Source: Chloroflexota bacterium | GTDB taxonomy: Bacteria > Chloroflexota > Dormibacteria > Dormibacterales > Dormibacteraceae | Length of the DNA stretch: 13,653 nucleotides | Reading direction: 5' to 3' | Assembly: GCA_005879675.1 (NCBI GenBank) | Contig: VBJE01000180.1 | Location: 20,627-34,279, forward strand | The notes under the pieces: model-generated | Database searches by the model: none | Told to the model about the DNA's origin: nothing | Seen by the model: the letters and a program-made list of their open reading frames with translations, nothing else | In this document: piece by piece, positions 1-6,815 of the stretch | Position numbering within the stretch: the stretch's first letter is position 1 | How the letters are laid out: each line of letters opens with the position of its first letter | Made by a program: the position numbers and the translations under genes

Positions 1-746
1 CCCCTGACGTCGAGGCCGCCGACGTCGAGCACCGTGTTCCACGTCGGCGCCTGGACCTTGAAGGTCCACGCGCGCCCTGGGTTCAGCTCCAGCTCTCCGC
101 GCCCGACCCCGCGCAGGCGGCGGACGACGACCGTGCCGTGCACGATCACGGCCGGCGCCGCCGCGCTCTGGTCGTGCGGCACGCGGGTCAAGGTCTGCAT
201 CCCCGGAGGTCCCGCCCGAAGGACCACCCCACGCGAACCCGAGTCGATGTTGATCGACGCCGTGCCGCCGCTCTTGGCGGCGGGCTCCTCCACCGGTTGA
301 TCCGCGCCGATGACGTAGTTCATCAGCATCAGCGCGACGTCGCCCGCTTCGCCAGAGGACAGACCCGCCCTCTCGAGGTTCGCGTGGAGGTCGGCGAAGA
401 CATCGCTTCGGCGCACCGCGTCGGGCACCTCGAGCAGGATCTTGCCGGCGTCCTTCTGCCTCGCGACCTGACGGCGTAACGACTCGGCCGTCGCCAGCAC
501 CGCCTCTCGCCACCCGCCGGTGGCGCGCGGGCGGCGGACTCCCTCCAGCAGGGACTCGGCCAGCAGCTCGAGCAGCTCATCGCGGTCTCTCACGTGCCAG
601 TAGAGGGAGGCTGCCTTGACGTCGAGGCGGTCGGCCAGGGCCCTCATGGCGAGGCCGTCCAATCCGTGATGGTTCACCAGGTCCAGGGCCGCCGCGACCA
701 GGCGCTCCCGGGTCAGGCCTCGCGGTTTCTCGTCCTCAGGGCTCAA
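1..746 (-). CDS. TetR-family transcriptional regulator with C-terminal toastrack/DUF4097-like domain (3' end cut by window edge)
   Basis: 248 codons are visible and the frame stays open to the left edge, so the C-terminus is missing. The start is TTG at 744-746, preceded by a GAGGAG ribosome site (around 757-762) about 10 nt upstream; no better start lies in frame. Residues about 10-58 form a TetR_N helix-turn-helix, with the recognition region MRALADRLDVKAASLYWHV at 34-52. A short helical segment follows (about 71-147), much shorter than the usual TetR ligand domain. After a linker, residues about 160-248 switch to a beta-rich pattern including SINIDSGSRG, VVVRRLRGVGRGELELNP and APTWNTVLDVGGLDV, which resembles toastrack (DUF4097-like) repeats. 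It is divergent from a methyltransferase and efflux gene and probably represses them through the paired CTAAC-N3-GTTAG sites at 789-835. The TetR call is strong; the toastrack assignment rests on pattern recognition. Confidence 0.85.
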   Translation of the reverse strand, partial: MSPEDEKPRGLTRERLVAAALDLVNHHGLDGLAMRALADRLDVKAASLYWHVRDRDELLELLAESLLEGVRRPRATGGWREAVLATAESLRRQVARQKDAGKILLEVPDAVRRSDVFADLHANLERAGLSSGEAGDVALMLMNYVIGADQPVEEPAAKSGGTASINIDSGSRGVVLRAGPPGMQTLTRVPHDQSAAAPAVIVHGTVVVRRLRGVGRGELELNPGRAWTFKVQAPTWNTVLDVGGLDVR

Positions 747-780
747 GGCGGTGATTCTCCTCTAGGTCTTGTAGTGATGC

Positions 781-808
781 TTGCAATCCTAACATTGTTA
801 GGTGTAAT
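781..808 (+). promoter_or_regulatory. Predicted promoter of the methyltransferase-efflux operon
   Basis: A -35-like TTGCAA (781-786) and a -10-like TGTAAT (803-808, five of six consensus matches) are separated by 16 bp. Transcription would start near 815, followed by an AAGGAG ribosome site at 838-843 and ATG at 851. The first operator palindrome (789-801) fills the spacer. On the opposite strand, 786-794 reads TGTTAGGAT, an extended -10 that could drive the tetR gene, so one protein bound here could block both directions. The elements are predicted by eye only. Confidence 0.5.
789..801. promoter_or_regulatory. Operator 1, inverted repeat CTAACATTGTTAG
   Basis: This 13-bp repeat is perfectly palindromic around its central T (CTAACA/T/TGTTAG). 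It lies between the predicted -35 and -10 of the plus-strand promoter. A second copy of the CTAAC-N3-GTTAG core lies 34 bp downstream, centre to centre. TetR proteins usually bind short palindromes in the divergent region next to their own gene, so the adjacent TetR regulator is the likely ligand. Confidence 0.75.
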
Positions 809-822
809 CTGCAGCGAAGCAA

Positions 823-835
823 CTAACAACGTTAG
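823..835. promoter_or_regulatory. Operator 2, inverted repeat CTAACAACGTTAG
   Basis: Second copy of the CTAAC-N3-GTTAG inverted repeat, with five perfectly paired bases on each side of AAC. It sits just downstream of the predicted transcription start and three bases before the AAGGAG ribosome site of the methyltransferase gene. The 34-bp centre-to-centre distance from operator 1 is a little over three helical turns, so two dimers would lie on roughly the same face of the DNA. Confidence 0.75.
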
Positions 836-850
836 ATAAGGAGTATCGAG

Positions 851-1540
851 ATGCAGATGACCGAAACCAAGCGCTGGCGATTCAAGGGACCCGAGATGGA
901 AGGTGCGATCGCGCGGTGGTACGCACGCGTCAGGGGCTCGCAGAGCCAGCTCGAGGCGTACAGGAAGCAGGCTTCGCAGCTGACCGCGGGCCTCCTCCCA
1001 GGCGCACGGGTGCTCGAGGTCGCGCCCGGACCTGGATACCTGGCGATCGAGATCGCCCGGCTAGGAGGCTTCCAGGTGACCGGCCTCGACATCAGCCGCA
1101 CCTTCGTCGAGATCGCCGCCGAGAACGCCCGCCGGGCCGGGGTCGAGGTCGAGTTCCGCCAGGGCGACGTGGCCGAGATGCCCTTCGCCAACGAGTCCTT
1201 CGACCTGGTCGTCTGCCAGGCCGCGTTCAAGAACTTCACCCTGCCGCGCAGCGCCCTCGCCGAGATGCACCGTGTCCTTCGCTCCGGCGGCACGGCCGTG
1301 ATCCAGGACATGAGCCGGGACGCAACCCACGCCGACATCGACCGCGAGGTCAAGGGCATGGAGCTGGGCCGCATCAGCACGTTCACGACCACGGCCACGC
1401 TCGAGATGCTCAAGCGCCGCGCCTACTCGGCGGCCCAGTTCGAGCGCCTGGCGAACCAGAGCCCGTTCCAGACCTGCGTGATCAGCACGGAAGGGATTGG
1501 ACTCGAGGTCCGACTCAACAAGAAGGAGGAGAGCAAGTGA
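851..1540 (+). CDS. Class I SAM-dependent methyltransferase (Methyltransf_11 type)
   Basis: 229 aa, a normal length for a small-molecule methyltransferase of the UbiE/COG2226 group. SAM-binding motif I is VLEVAPGPG at 54-62; the acidic residue for the ribose is D80 in GLDIS; GDVAEMPF at 105-112 and FDLVV at 117-121 complete the Rossmann core. The start at 851 has AAGGAG (838-843) seven bases upstream; the next ATG at 857 is less well spaced. The gene is the first of a two-gene operon: its TGA overlaps the GTG start of a DHA2 efflux gene, and AAGGAGG near its 3' end serves that gene. Control by the divergent TetR is likely. The substrate is unknown. The pairing with a drug pump suggests modification of a toxic or secreted compound, but this is inference. 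Confidence 0.9.
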   Translation: MQMTETKRWRFKGPEMEGAIARWYARVRGSQSQLEAYRKQASQLTAGLLPGARVLEVAPGPGYLAIEIARLGGFQVTGLDISRTFVEIAAENARRAGVEVEFRQGDVAEMPFANESFDLVVCQAAFKNFTLPRSALAEMHRVLRSGGTAVIQDMSRDATHADIDREVKGMELGRISTFTTTATLEMLKRRAYSAAQFERLANQSPFQTCVISTEGIGLEVRLNKKEESK

Positions 1541-3135
1541 CCAACGTTCGCAACCACCCGATGGCCGCGCTCGGCGTGCTCGTGCTCGGCCTGTTCATGA
1601 CCCTGCTCGACCTGACCATCGTCAACATCGCGATCCCCTCGATCCTCGACGGCCTGCACGCCAGCCTCGACCAGGTGCTGTGGGTCCTGAACGCCTACAG
1701 CCTGCTCTACGCCGTCCTCTTGATCACGTCGGCGAGGCTGGGCGACATCTACGGCCCGCGCAACGTCTTCGCCGTGGGCATCGTGATCTTCACCATCGCC
1801 TCCGGCTTCAGCGCCCTCGCGCAGGACCCGACGCAGCTCATCGTCTCGCGGGGGCTGCAGGGACTCGGCGCGGCGGTCCTCGCTCCGCAGGGATTGCCCT
1901 TGATGATGTCCCTGTTCCCGGTCGACAAGCGGGGCGGCGTCTTCGCCATCTACGGCGTGATCGCCGGTCTCGCGGTCATCGCCGGGCCGACCGTCGGCGG
2001 CTTTCTCGTCACCAACTTCGGCTGGCGCTCGATCTTCACCGTGAACCTGCCGATCGGCGTCCTCACCTTCGCCCTCGCCCTGCTGCTGATCCCGGACCTG
2101 CGGCCGGGACGCCGCCACCGCCTCGACCTCGCCGGCGTGGGCCTGGCCACGGCCGGTCTGCTCGGTGTGATCTTCGGCCTCATCGAGGGCCAGCGCTACG
2201 ACTGGGGCACCGTCACCGGTTTTGTGACGATCCCCGTGATCATCGCCGCCGGCGTCATCCTGCTCGCCGCCTTTCTCTACTACCAGGCGCGCCGGCAGGG
2301 CTCCGAGCCGCTGCTGCCCTTCGCGGTCTTCAAGGACCGCAACTTCACGCTCATGACCTTCGTGATGGCGGCCATGGGATTCGCCATCCTCGGCCTCTAC
2401 CTGCCGCTGACGATCTACCTGCAGTCGGTGCTCGGCCTGAGCGCCATCGACGCCGGCCTCACCATCGCGCTGCAGCCGCTGGCGATGATCGTCTCGTCGG
2501 GCGTGGCCAGCAGCCTGGTGCAGAAGATCAACGGCAAGTACCTCCTCATCCCCGGCCTGCTCGCCCTCGCCGCCGGCAGCGGCTACATCGACTGGGCCGC
2601 CCACGCCACCTCCGGGCGCTGGGACTTCGCGCCCGGGCTGATCCTGAGCGGCCTCGGCATGGGCTGCATCTGGACGCCCGTCTTCAGCGTCGCCACCCGC
2701 GACCTGACCGGACACCTGGCCGGCGTCGCGTCCGGCGTGATCAACACGATCCAGGAGCTGGGCGGCGTGCTGGCCAGCGCCGTCGTGGGCGCATTCCTGC
2801 AGAACCGGCTCGCCCTCGCGCTGCACGAGCAGGCGGTGGCGGCCTCGGGACAGCTGCCCGCGCAGTACCGGGCCCCGTTCATCGACGGTTTCAGCCAGGC
2901 GGCGCGCTCCGGCTTCGAGGTCGGCGCCGGGCAGTCCGGGACCAACCTGGATCTGCCGGCGCAGGTCCAGGCGATCGCTCACTACGTCTTCACGCACGCC
3001 TTCGTGGACGCCATGCACCCGACCCTGGTCCTGCCCATCGTCGTGCTGGTGCTGGCGGCGGCGGCGTCGGCCTTCGTCCGCGGACCGCGGAGGGTCGAGA
3101 TGGCCGCGCACGAGGAGCAAGCTGCCGTGGCCTAA
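1537..3135 (+). CDS. DHA2-family (EmrB/QacA-like) MFS drug efflux transporter
   Basis: 532 aa, the normal size for a 14-helix drug:proton antiporter of the inner membrane. Family motifs are clear: LDLTIVNIAIPS in TM1 (24-35), motif A-like ARLGDIYGPRN (66-76), SRGLQGLGAA (104-113), and antiporter motif C ending in AGPTVGG (149-155). GWRSIFTVNLPIG at 162-174 is also typical. A long non-hydrophobic loop before the last helix is seen in this family. The start is GTG at 1537, overlapping the methyltransferase stop as GTGA, with AAGGAGG at 1523-1529. An upstream in-frame extension exists but is antisense-like filler inside the methyltransferase gene. Expected role: proton-driven export of a toxic compound or metabolite, co-induced with the methyltransferase. 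The substrate cannot be told from sequence. Confidence 0.92.
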   Translation: MTNVRNHPMAALGVLVLGLFMTLLDLTIVNIAIPSILDGLHASLDQVLWVLNAYSLLYAVLLITSARLGDIYGPRNVFAVGIVIFTIASGFSALAQDPTQLIVSRGLQGLGAAVLAPQGLPLMMSLFPVDKRGGVFAIYGVIAGLAVIAGPTVGGFLVTNFGWRSIFTVNLPIGVLTFALALLLIPDLRPGRRHRLDLAGVGLATAGLLGVIFGLIEGQRYDWGTVTGFVTIPVIIAAGVILLAAFLYYQARRQGSEPLLPFAVFKDRNFTLMTFVMAAMGFAILGLYLPLTIYLQSVLGLSAIDAGLTIALQPLAMIVSSGVASSLVQKINGKYLLIPGLLALAAGSGYIDWAAHATSGRWDFAPGLILSGLGMGCIWTPVFSVATRDLTGHLAGVASGVINTIQELGGVLASAVVGAFLQNRLALALHEQAVAASGQLPAQYRAPFIDGFSQAARSGFEVGAGQSGTNLDLPAQVQAIAHYVFTHAFVDAMHPTLVLPIVVLVLAAAASAFVRGPRRVEMAAHEEQAAVA

Positions 3136-3146
3136 CCTTCTTGTTG

Positions 3147-4580
3147 ATGGCGAAGAAGCTCGCTGAATACGAGGCGAAGAGGGACTTCAAGAAGACCCCC
3201 GAACCTGGCCCCCGGGTACCCAAAAAGCCAACCCGGGCGCTTCGGTTCGTGGTCCAGGAGCACCACGCTCGCCGTCTCCACTGGGACCTGCGGCTGGAGA
3301 AGGACGGGGTCGGGGTCTCATGGGCTGTGCCCAAAGGCATCCCGCCCGACCCCAAGAAGAACCACCTTGCCGTCCACGTCGAGGACCATCCCCTCGACTA
3401 CTTCAAGTTCGCAGGCGAGATCCCGCAGGGCGAATACGGCGGGGGCCAGGTCGCGATCTGGGACGAGGGCACATACGACCCGGTCAAGTGGACGGACCGC
3501 GAGGTCATGGTCGACTTCCACGGCAAGCGCCTGCAGGGTCGGTACGTCCTGTTTCAGACCCGCGGCAAGGACTGGATGATCCACCGCATGGATCCGCCGC
3601 AGGATCCAGGGCGCAAGCCGATGCCGGAGGGCATCACGCCGATGATGGCCAAGCTGGTGGAAAAGCTGCCCACTCCGGACGACGCGTGGGGCTTCGAGTT
3701 CAAGTGGGACGGCATCCGCGCGCTCGCCTACGTCGACGGCGGACGCGTCCGCCTCCAGAGCCGGACCGGCGAGGACATCACGCCGCGGTATCCCGAGGTC
3801 CATGCCATGGGCCGCGCGCTGGGCTCGAACGAGGTGATCCTCGACGGCGAGATCGTCGCCCTCGACGACAAGGGCCGGCCGAGCTTCGAGGAGATTCAGC
3901 AGCGGATGGGTCTCACGGCCGAGAACGAGATCCGGCGAAAGATGAGGGAGGTCCCCATCACGTACATGCTCTTCGACATCCTCTGGAAGGACGGGCACTC
4001 TTTGATGGACGAGCGCTACACCGACCGCCGCAGGGCGCTCGACGGGCTGAGGCTCAGCGGCGCCTCGTGGCAGACCCCGCCGTATGAGAAAGGCGGCGGT
4101 CCGACCATGAAGGAGGCGAGCCGCAAGGCAGGCCTCGAAGGCGTGATGGCCAAGAAGCTCGACTCGAAGTACGAGCCCGGCCGGCGCAGCGGCGCGTGGG
4201 AGAAGATCAAGAACAAGAACCGCCAGGAGCTGGTGATCGCCGGCTGGCTCGAGGGCGAGGGCAAGCGGCGCGGGTACCCGGGCGCACTGCTGGTCGGGTA
4301 CTACAAGGACGGCAAGCTCGCCTACGCGGGCAAGGTCGGGACCGGCTTCACCGACAAGATCCTGGACGAGCTCAACGCGAAGTTGAAGCCTCTGGCGACG
4401 GACAAGAATCCCTTCGAGGCCGGAGCCGCGCCTCCGCGCGCGGCCCATTTCGTCCAGCCGAAACTGGTGGCCGAGTTCGAGTTCGTCGAATGGACTCGCG
4501 GCGGTCAGCTGCGCGCTCCGGCGTTCAAGGGCTTTCGCATCGACAAGCCGGCGCAAGAGGTGACCCGCGAAGGTGGCTAA
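3147..4580 (+). CDS. ligD: LigD phosphoesterase-ligase (PE-LIG): ATP-dependent DNA ligase of non-homologous end joining
   Basis: 477 aa with two domains. The N-terminal 3'-phosphoesterase (about 30-150) carries H39, H45, D47, R49, H81 and Y85, whose spacing matches the metal- and phosphate-binding set known from Pseudomonas LigD (H42, H48, D50, R52, H84, Y88). The ligase domain follows: motif I EFKWDGIRA with the adenylated lysine K186, SRTGEDIT (205-212), motif III LDGEIV (232-237), motif IV EGVMAK (331-336), motif V WEKIK (351-355), then an OB-fold to about 465. The enzyme cleans 3' ends and seals double-strand breaks, normally with Ku; no Ku gene is in this window. ATG 3147 lies 11 bp after the efflux gene with no good ribosome site, so coupling or readthrough is possible. 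The polymerase domain is encoded by the next gene, which overlaps this one by 8 bp. Confidence 0.95.
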   Translation: MAKKLAEYEAKRDFKKTPEPGPRVPKKPTRALRFVVQEHHARRLHWDLRLEKDGVGVSWAVPKGIPPDPKKNHLAVHVEDHPLDYFKFAGEIPQGEYGGGQVAIWDEGTYDPVKWTDREVMVDFHGKRLQGRYVLFQTRGKDWMIHRMDPPQDPGRKPMPEGITPMMAKLVEKLPTPDDAWGFEFKWDGIRALAYVDGGRVRLQSRTGEDITPRYPEVHAMGRALGSNEVILDGEIVALDDKGRPSFEEIQQRMGLTAENEIRRKMREVPITYMLFDILWKDGHSLMDERYTDRRRALDGLRLSGASWQTPPYEKGGGPTMKEASRKAGLEGVMAKKLDSKYEPGRRSGAWEKIKNKNRQELVIAGWLEGEGKRRGYPGALLVGYYKDGKLAYAGKVGTGFTDKILDELNAKLKPLATDKNPFEAGAAPPRAAHFVQPKLVAEFEFVEWTRGGQLRAPAFKGFRIDKPAQEVTREGG

Positions 4581-5571
4581 GGAAACATCCGTCGAGGTCC
4601 AGATCGAGGGCCGGACGCTGAAGCTGACCAACCTCGAGAAGGTGCTCTATCCCGAGGTCGGCTTCACCAAGGCGCAGGTGATCGACTACTACACGCGCAT
4701 CGCGCCCGTGCTCCTGCTGCACACGCGTGATCACCCGTTGACGCTGAAGCGCTACCCGAACGGAGTCGACGGCGAGTTCTTCTACGAGAAGAACTGCCCG
4801 AAGCACCGGCCCGAGTGGGTGGAGACGGCGAAGGTCTGGAGCGGGGGCAACAACCGCGACATGTACTACTGCCTCGCCCAGGACCTGCCCACGCTGGTGT
4901 GGCTGGCCAACCTTGCGACTCTGGAGATGCACACCTCGCTCTCGCTCTGCAGCAACCTGCCGGAGCCGCGCACGCTCGTCTTCGACCTCGACCCGGGCCC
5001 GCCGGCGACCATCGTCGAGTGCTGCCGCATCGGGCTGATGCTGCGCGACATGTTCGCGGAGCATGGTCTTGACTGCTGCGCCAAGACCTCGGGGTCCAAG
5101 GGCTTGCAGCTGTACGTGCCTCTGAACACCAAGGTCGACTACAACCAGACGAAGGTGGTCTCCAAGGGCCTGGCCCAGTTCTTCGAGGAGAAGCACCCCG
5201 ACCTGGCCGTCCACAAGCAGCTGAAGGAGCTGCGCACCGGCCGCGTGCTCATCGACTGGAGCCAGAACGACCAGTACAAGACGACTGTCAACGTGTACTC
5301 GCTGCGGGCGCGGGCGCGGCCGACCGTCTCGACGCCGGTGTCGTGGGACGAGGTGGAGAAGTGCCTGAAGGCCAAGGATCCGAGCCTCCTGGTCTTCGAC
5401 TCCGACCAGGTGCTGAAGCGGGTGGAAAAGCTGGGCGACCTCTTCGAGCCGGTGATCAAGAAGAAGCAGAAGCTACCGAAGTCGCTGCTGGAGTCGACGG
5501 GCGGCAAGGTGGCGCTGGAGAAGATGGCGAACCGGCGGCACAGCGGGGGACGTCGCTACCCGCCGCAATGA
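4573..5571 (+). CDS. ligD: LigD polymerase domain (POL), stand-alone archaeo-eukaryotic primase-type NHEJ polymerase
   Basis: 332 aa, corresponding to the LigD polymerase domain alone. Catalytic aspartates lie in VFDLDPG (D138, D140) and LIDWSQN (D228); SGSKG at 173-177 holds the triphosphate-binding Ser and Lys; H120 and the SLRARARP stretch (R245, R247) are also in place. Spacings (35 residues from D138 to S173, 90 to D228) equal those of characterised LigD polymerases. Residue 179 is Gln where mycobacterial and Pseudomonas enzymes have His; Gln is, as I recall, found in other LigD branches. The role is to fill in and add (ribo)nucleotides at broken ends. The start is GTG 4573, overlapping the PE-LIG stop, with weak GAGG about 12 bases upstream. 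The C-terminus is basic and has no ligase part. It overlaps ndh by 4 bp (ATGA). Confidence 0.93.
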   Translation: MAKETSVEVQIEGRTLKLTNLEKVLYPEVGFTKAQVIDYYTRIAPVLLLHTRDHPLTLKRYPNGVDGEFFYEKNCPKHRPEWVETAKVWSGGNNRDMYYCLAQDLPTLVWLANLATLEMHTSLSLCSNLPEPRTLVFDLDPGPPATIVECCRIGLMLRDMFAEHGLDCCAKTSGSKGLQLYVPLNTKVDYNQTKVVSKGLAQFFEEKHPDLAVHKQLKELRTGRVLIDWSQNDQYKTTVNVYSLRARARPTVSTPVSWDEVEKCLKAKDPSLLVFDSDQVLKRVEKLGDLFEPVIKKKQKLPKSLLESTGGKVALEKMANRRHSGGRRYPPQ

Positions 5572-6815
5572 ACCAGGTCCCGCGCGTCGTGATCGCGGGC
5601 GCGGGCTTCGGCGGCCTCACGTGCGCACGGGCATTGAAGAGAGCCCCGGTCGAAGTCCTGCTGGTCGACCGCAACAACTACCACCTGTTCACGCCGCTGC
5701 TCTACCAGGTGGCGTCGGCCCTGCTCGACCCCGGTGAGATCGCTCGTCCCGTGCGCCAGCTCATCCGCCCCCTGCGCAACGCGGACTTCCTCCAGGCGTC
5801 GATCAACGGCGTCGACTTCGCCGCCCGTCGCCTGCTGACGGACCACGGACCGATCCCGTACGACTACCTCGTCCTGGCCACGGGCGCGCAGAGCGACTAC
5901 TTCGGCAACCGGTCGATCGCCGAGCACACGTTGGGGCTCAAGGACCTCGACGAGGGACTGGCGATTCGCAATCGAGTCCTCAGCCAGTTCGAAGCGTCGC
6001 GCTGGACGACCGATGCCGCGGAGCGACGGCGTCTATTGACGTTCGTGGTCGCCGGCGGGGGCCCGACTGGCGTCGAGATGGCGGGGGCGATCTCGGAGTT
6101 GATCCGGTTGGTGCTTCGTAAGGACTATCGAGATCTCGACACAAACGAGGTCCGGGTGGTGCTTATAGAGGCGGCGCCCCATGTGCTTGTGCAATTTGTG
6201 CCGTCCCTCCGCCAGGCCGCTCTGCGATCGCTCGAGCGCAAAGGCGTTGAGGTGATGCTGAACGCGAAGGTGGAGACGGTCGGCGCCGGCAGCCTGAAGG
6301 TCGCGGGCGGCGACGAGATTCCCGCGGGCATGGTGATCTGGACGGCGGGCGTCAAGGCATCGGACATCGGCGGCGCGACCGGGCTGCAGCTCGCGCGCCA
6401 GGCCCGGATCACGGTCGACCCCACGCTGCAGGTACCAGGCCACCCCGTGGTCTTCGTCATCGGCGACCTCGCCGGCGCGAAGGACGGGGAAGCCCTGCTC
6501 CCCATGCTCATCCCGGTCGCCATGCAGGCGGGCAAGCACGCCGCCGCGTGCATCGCCGAGATGGTGGGCCGCGGCGGCGCGCGCGCGTTTCAGTACAAAG
6601 ACCCCGGCATCATGGCCACGATCGGACGCAACTCCGCCGTGGCGCAGATCCGCGGCTTTCACTTCTCGGGGTTCGTCGGCTGGGTGATCTGGCTGACGGT
6701 CCACCTCATCAACATCGTCAGCTTCCGCAGCCGCCTCGTGGTCCTCATCAACTGGGCGTGGGAGTACCTCTTCTACGACCGCCCTGTCCGCATCATCGTC
6801 CGGGCACGCGATTGA
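5568..6815 (+). CDS. ndh: Type II NADH:quinone oxidoreductase (NDH-2)
   Basis: 415 aa, the usual length for NDH-2. It has an FAD-binding GAGFGGL (11-17), the family stretch DRNNYHLFTPLLYQVAS (34-50), an NADH-binding VVAGGGPTGVE (160-170) and VIGD (297-300), which contacts FAD. MLIPVAMQAGKHAA (313-326) covers the quinone-site region. FQYKDPGIMATIGRNSAV (341-358) and a hydrophobic C-terminal segment (about 368-405) for membrane association follow. It passes electrons from NADH to quinone on the cytoplasmic face without pumping protons. ATG 5568 overlaps the polymerase stop as ATGA; the FAD motif starts ten residues later, which fixes the start. Codons around 6111-6200 are less GC-rich than elsewhere in the gene. 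It overlaps the lipoprotein gene downstream (TTGA). Other flavin oxidoreductases of the family are possible, but NDH-2 fits best. Confidence 0.92.
   Translation: MNQVPRVVIAGAGFGGLTCARALKRAPVEVLLVDRNNYHLFTPLLYQVASALLDPGEIARPVRQLIRPLRNADFLQASINGVDFAARRLLTDHGPIPYDYLVLATGAQSDYFGNRSIAEHTLGLKDLDEGLAIRNRVLSQFEASRWTTDAAERRRLLTFVVAGGGPTGVEMAGAISELIRLVLRKDYRDLDTNEVRVVLIEAAPHVLVQFVPSLRQAALRSLERKGVEVMLNAKVETVGAGSLKVAGGDEIPAGMVIWTAGVKASDIGGATGLQLARQARITVDPTLQVPGHPVVFVIGDLAGAKDGEALLPMLIPVAMQAGKHAAACIAEMVGRGGARAFQYKDPGIMATIGRNSAVAQIRGFHFSGFVGWVIWLTVHLINIVSFRSRLVVLINWAWEYLFYDRPVRIIVRARD

Noticed and set aside
1423..3120. Long open frame antisense to the DHA2 efflux gene, rich in Asp, Glu, His, Gln and Arg
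   Set aside because: Low-complexity charged translation typical of an antisense frame in GC-rich DNA; no domain pattern, and the sense strand encodes a clear transporter.
5107..5109. Gln 179 instead of His in the motif II region of the LigD polymerase as a sign of lost activity
   Set aside because: All catalytic aspartates, the Ser/Lys pair and spacings are intact, and as I recall Gln at this position occurs in other LigD branches, so it is more likely a clade difference.
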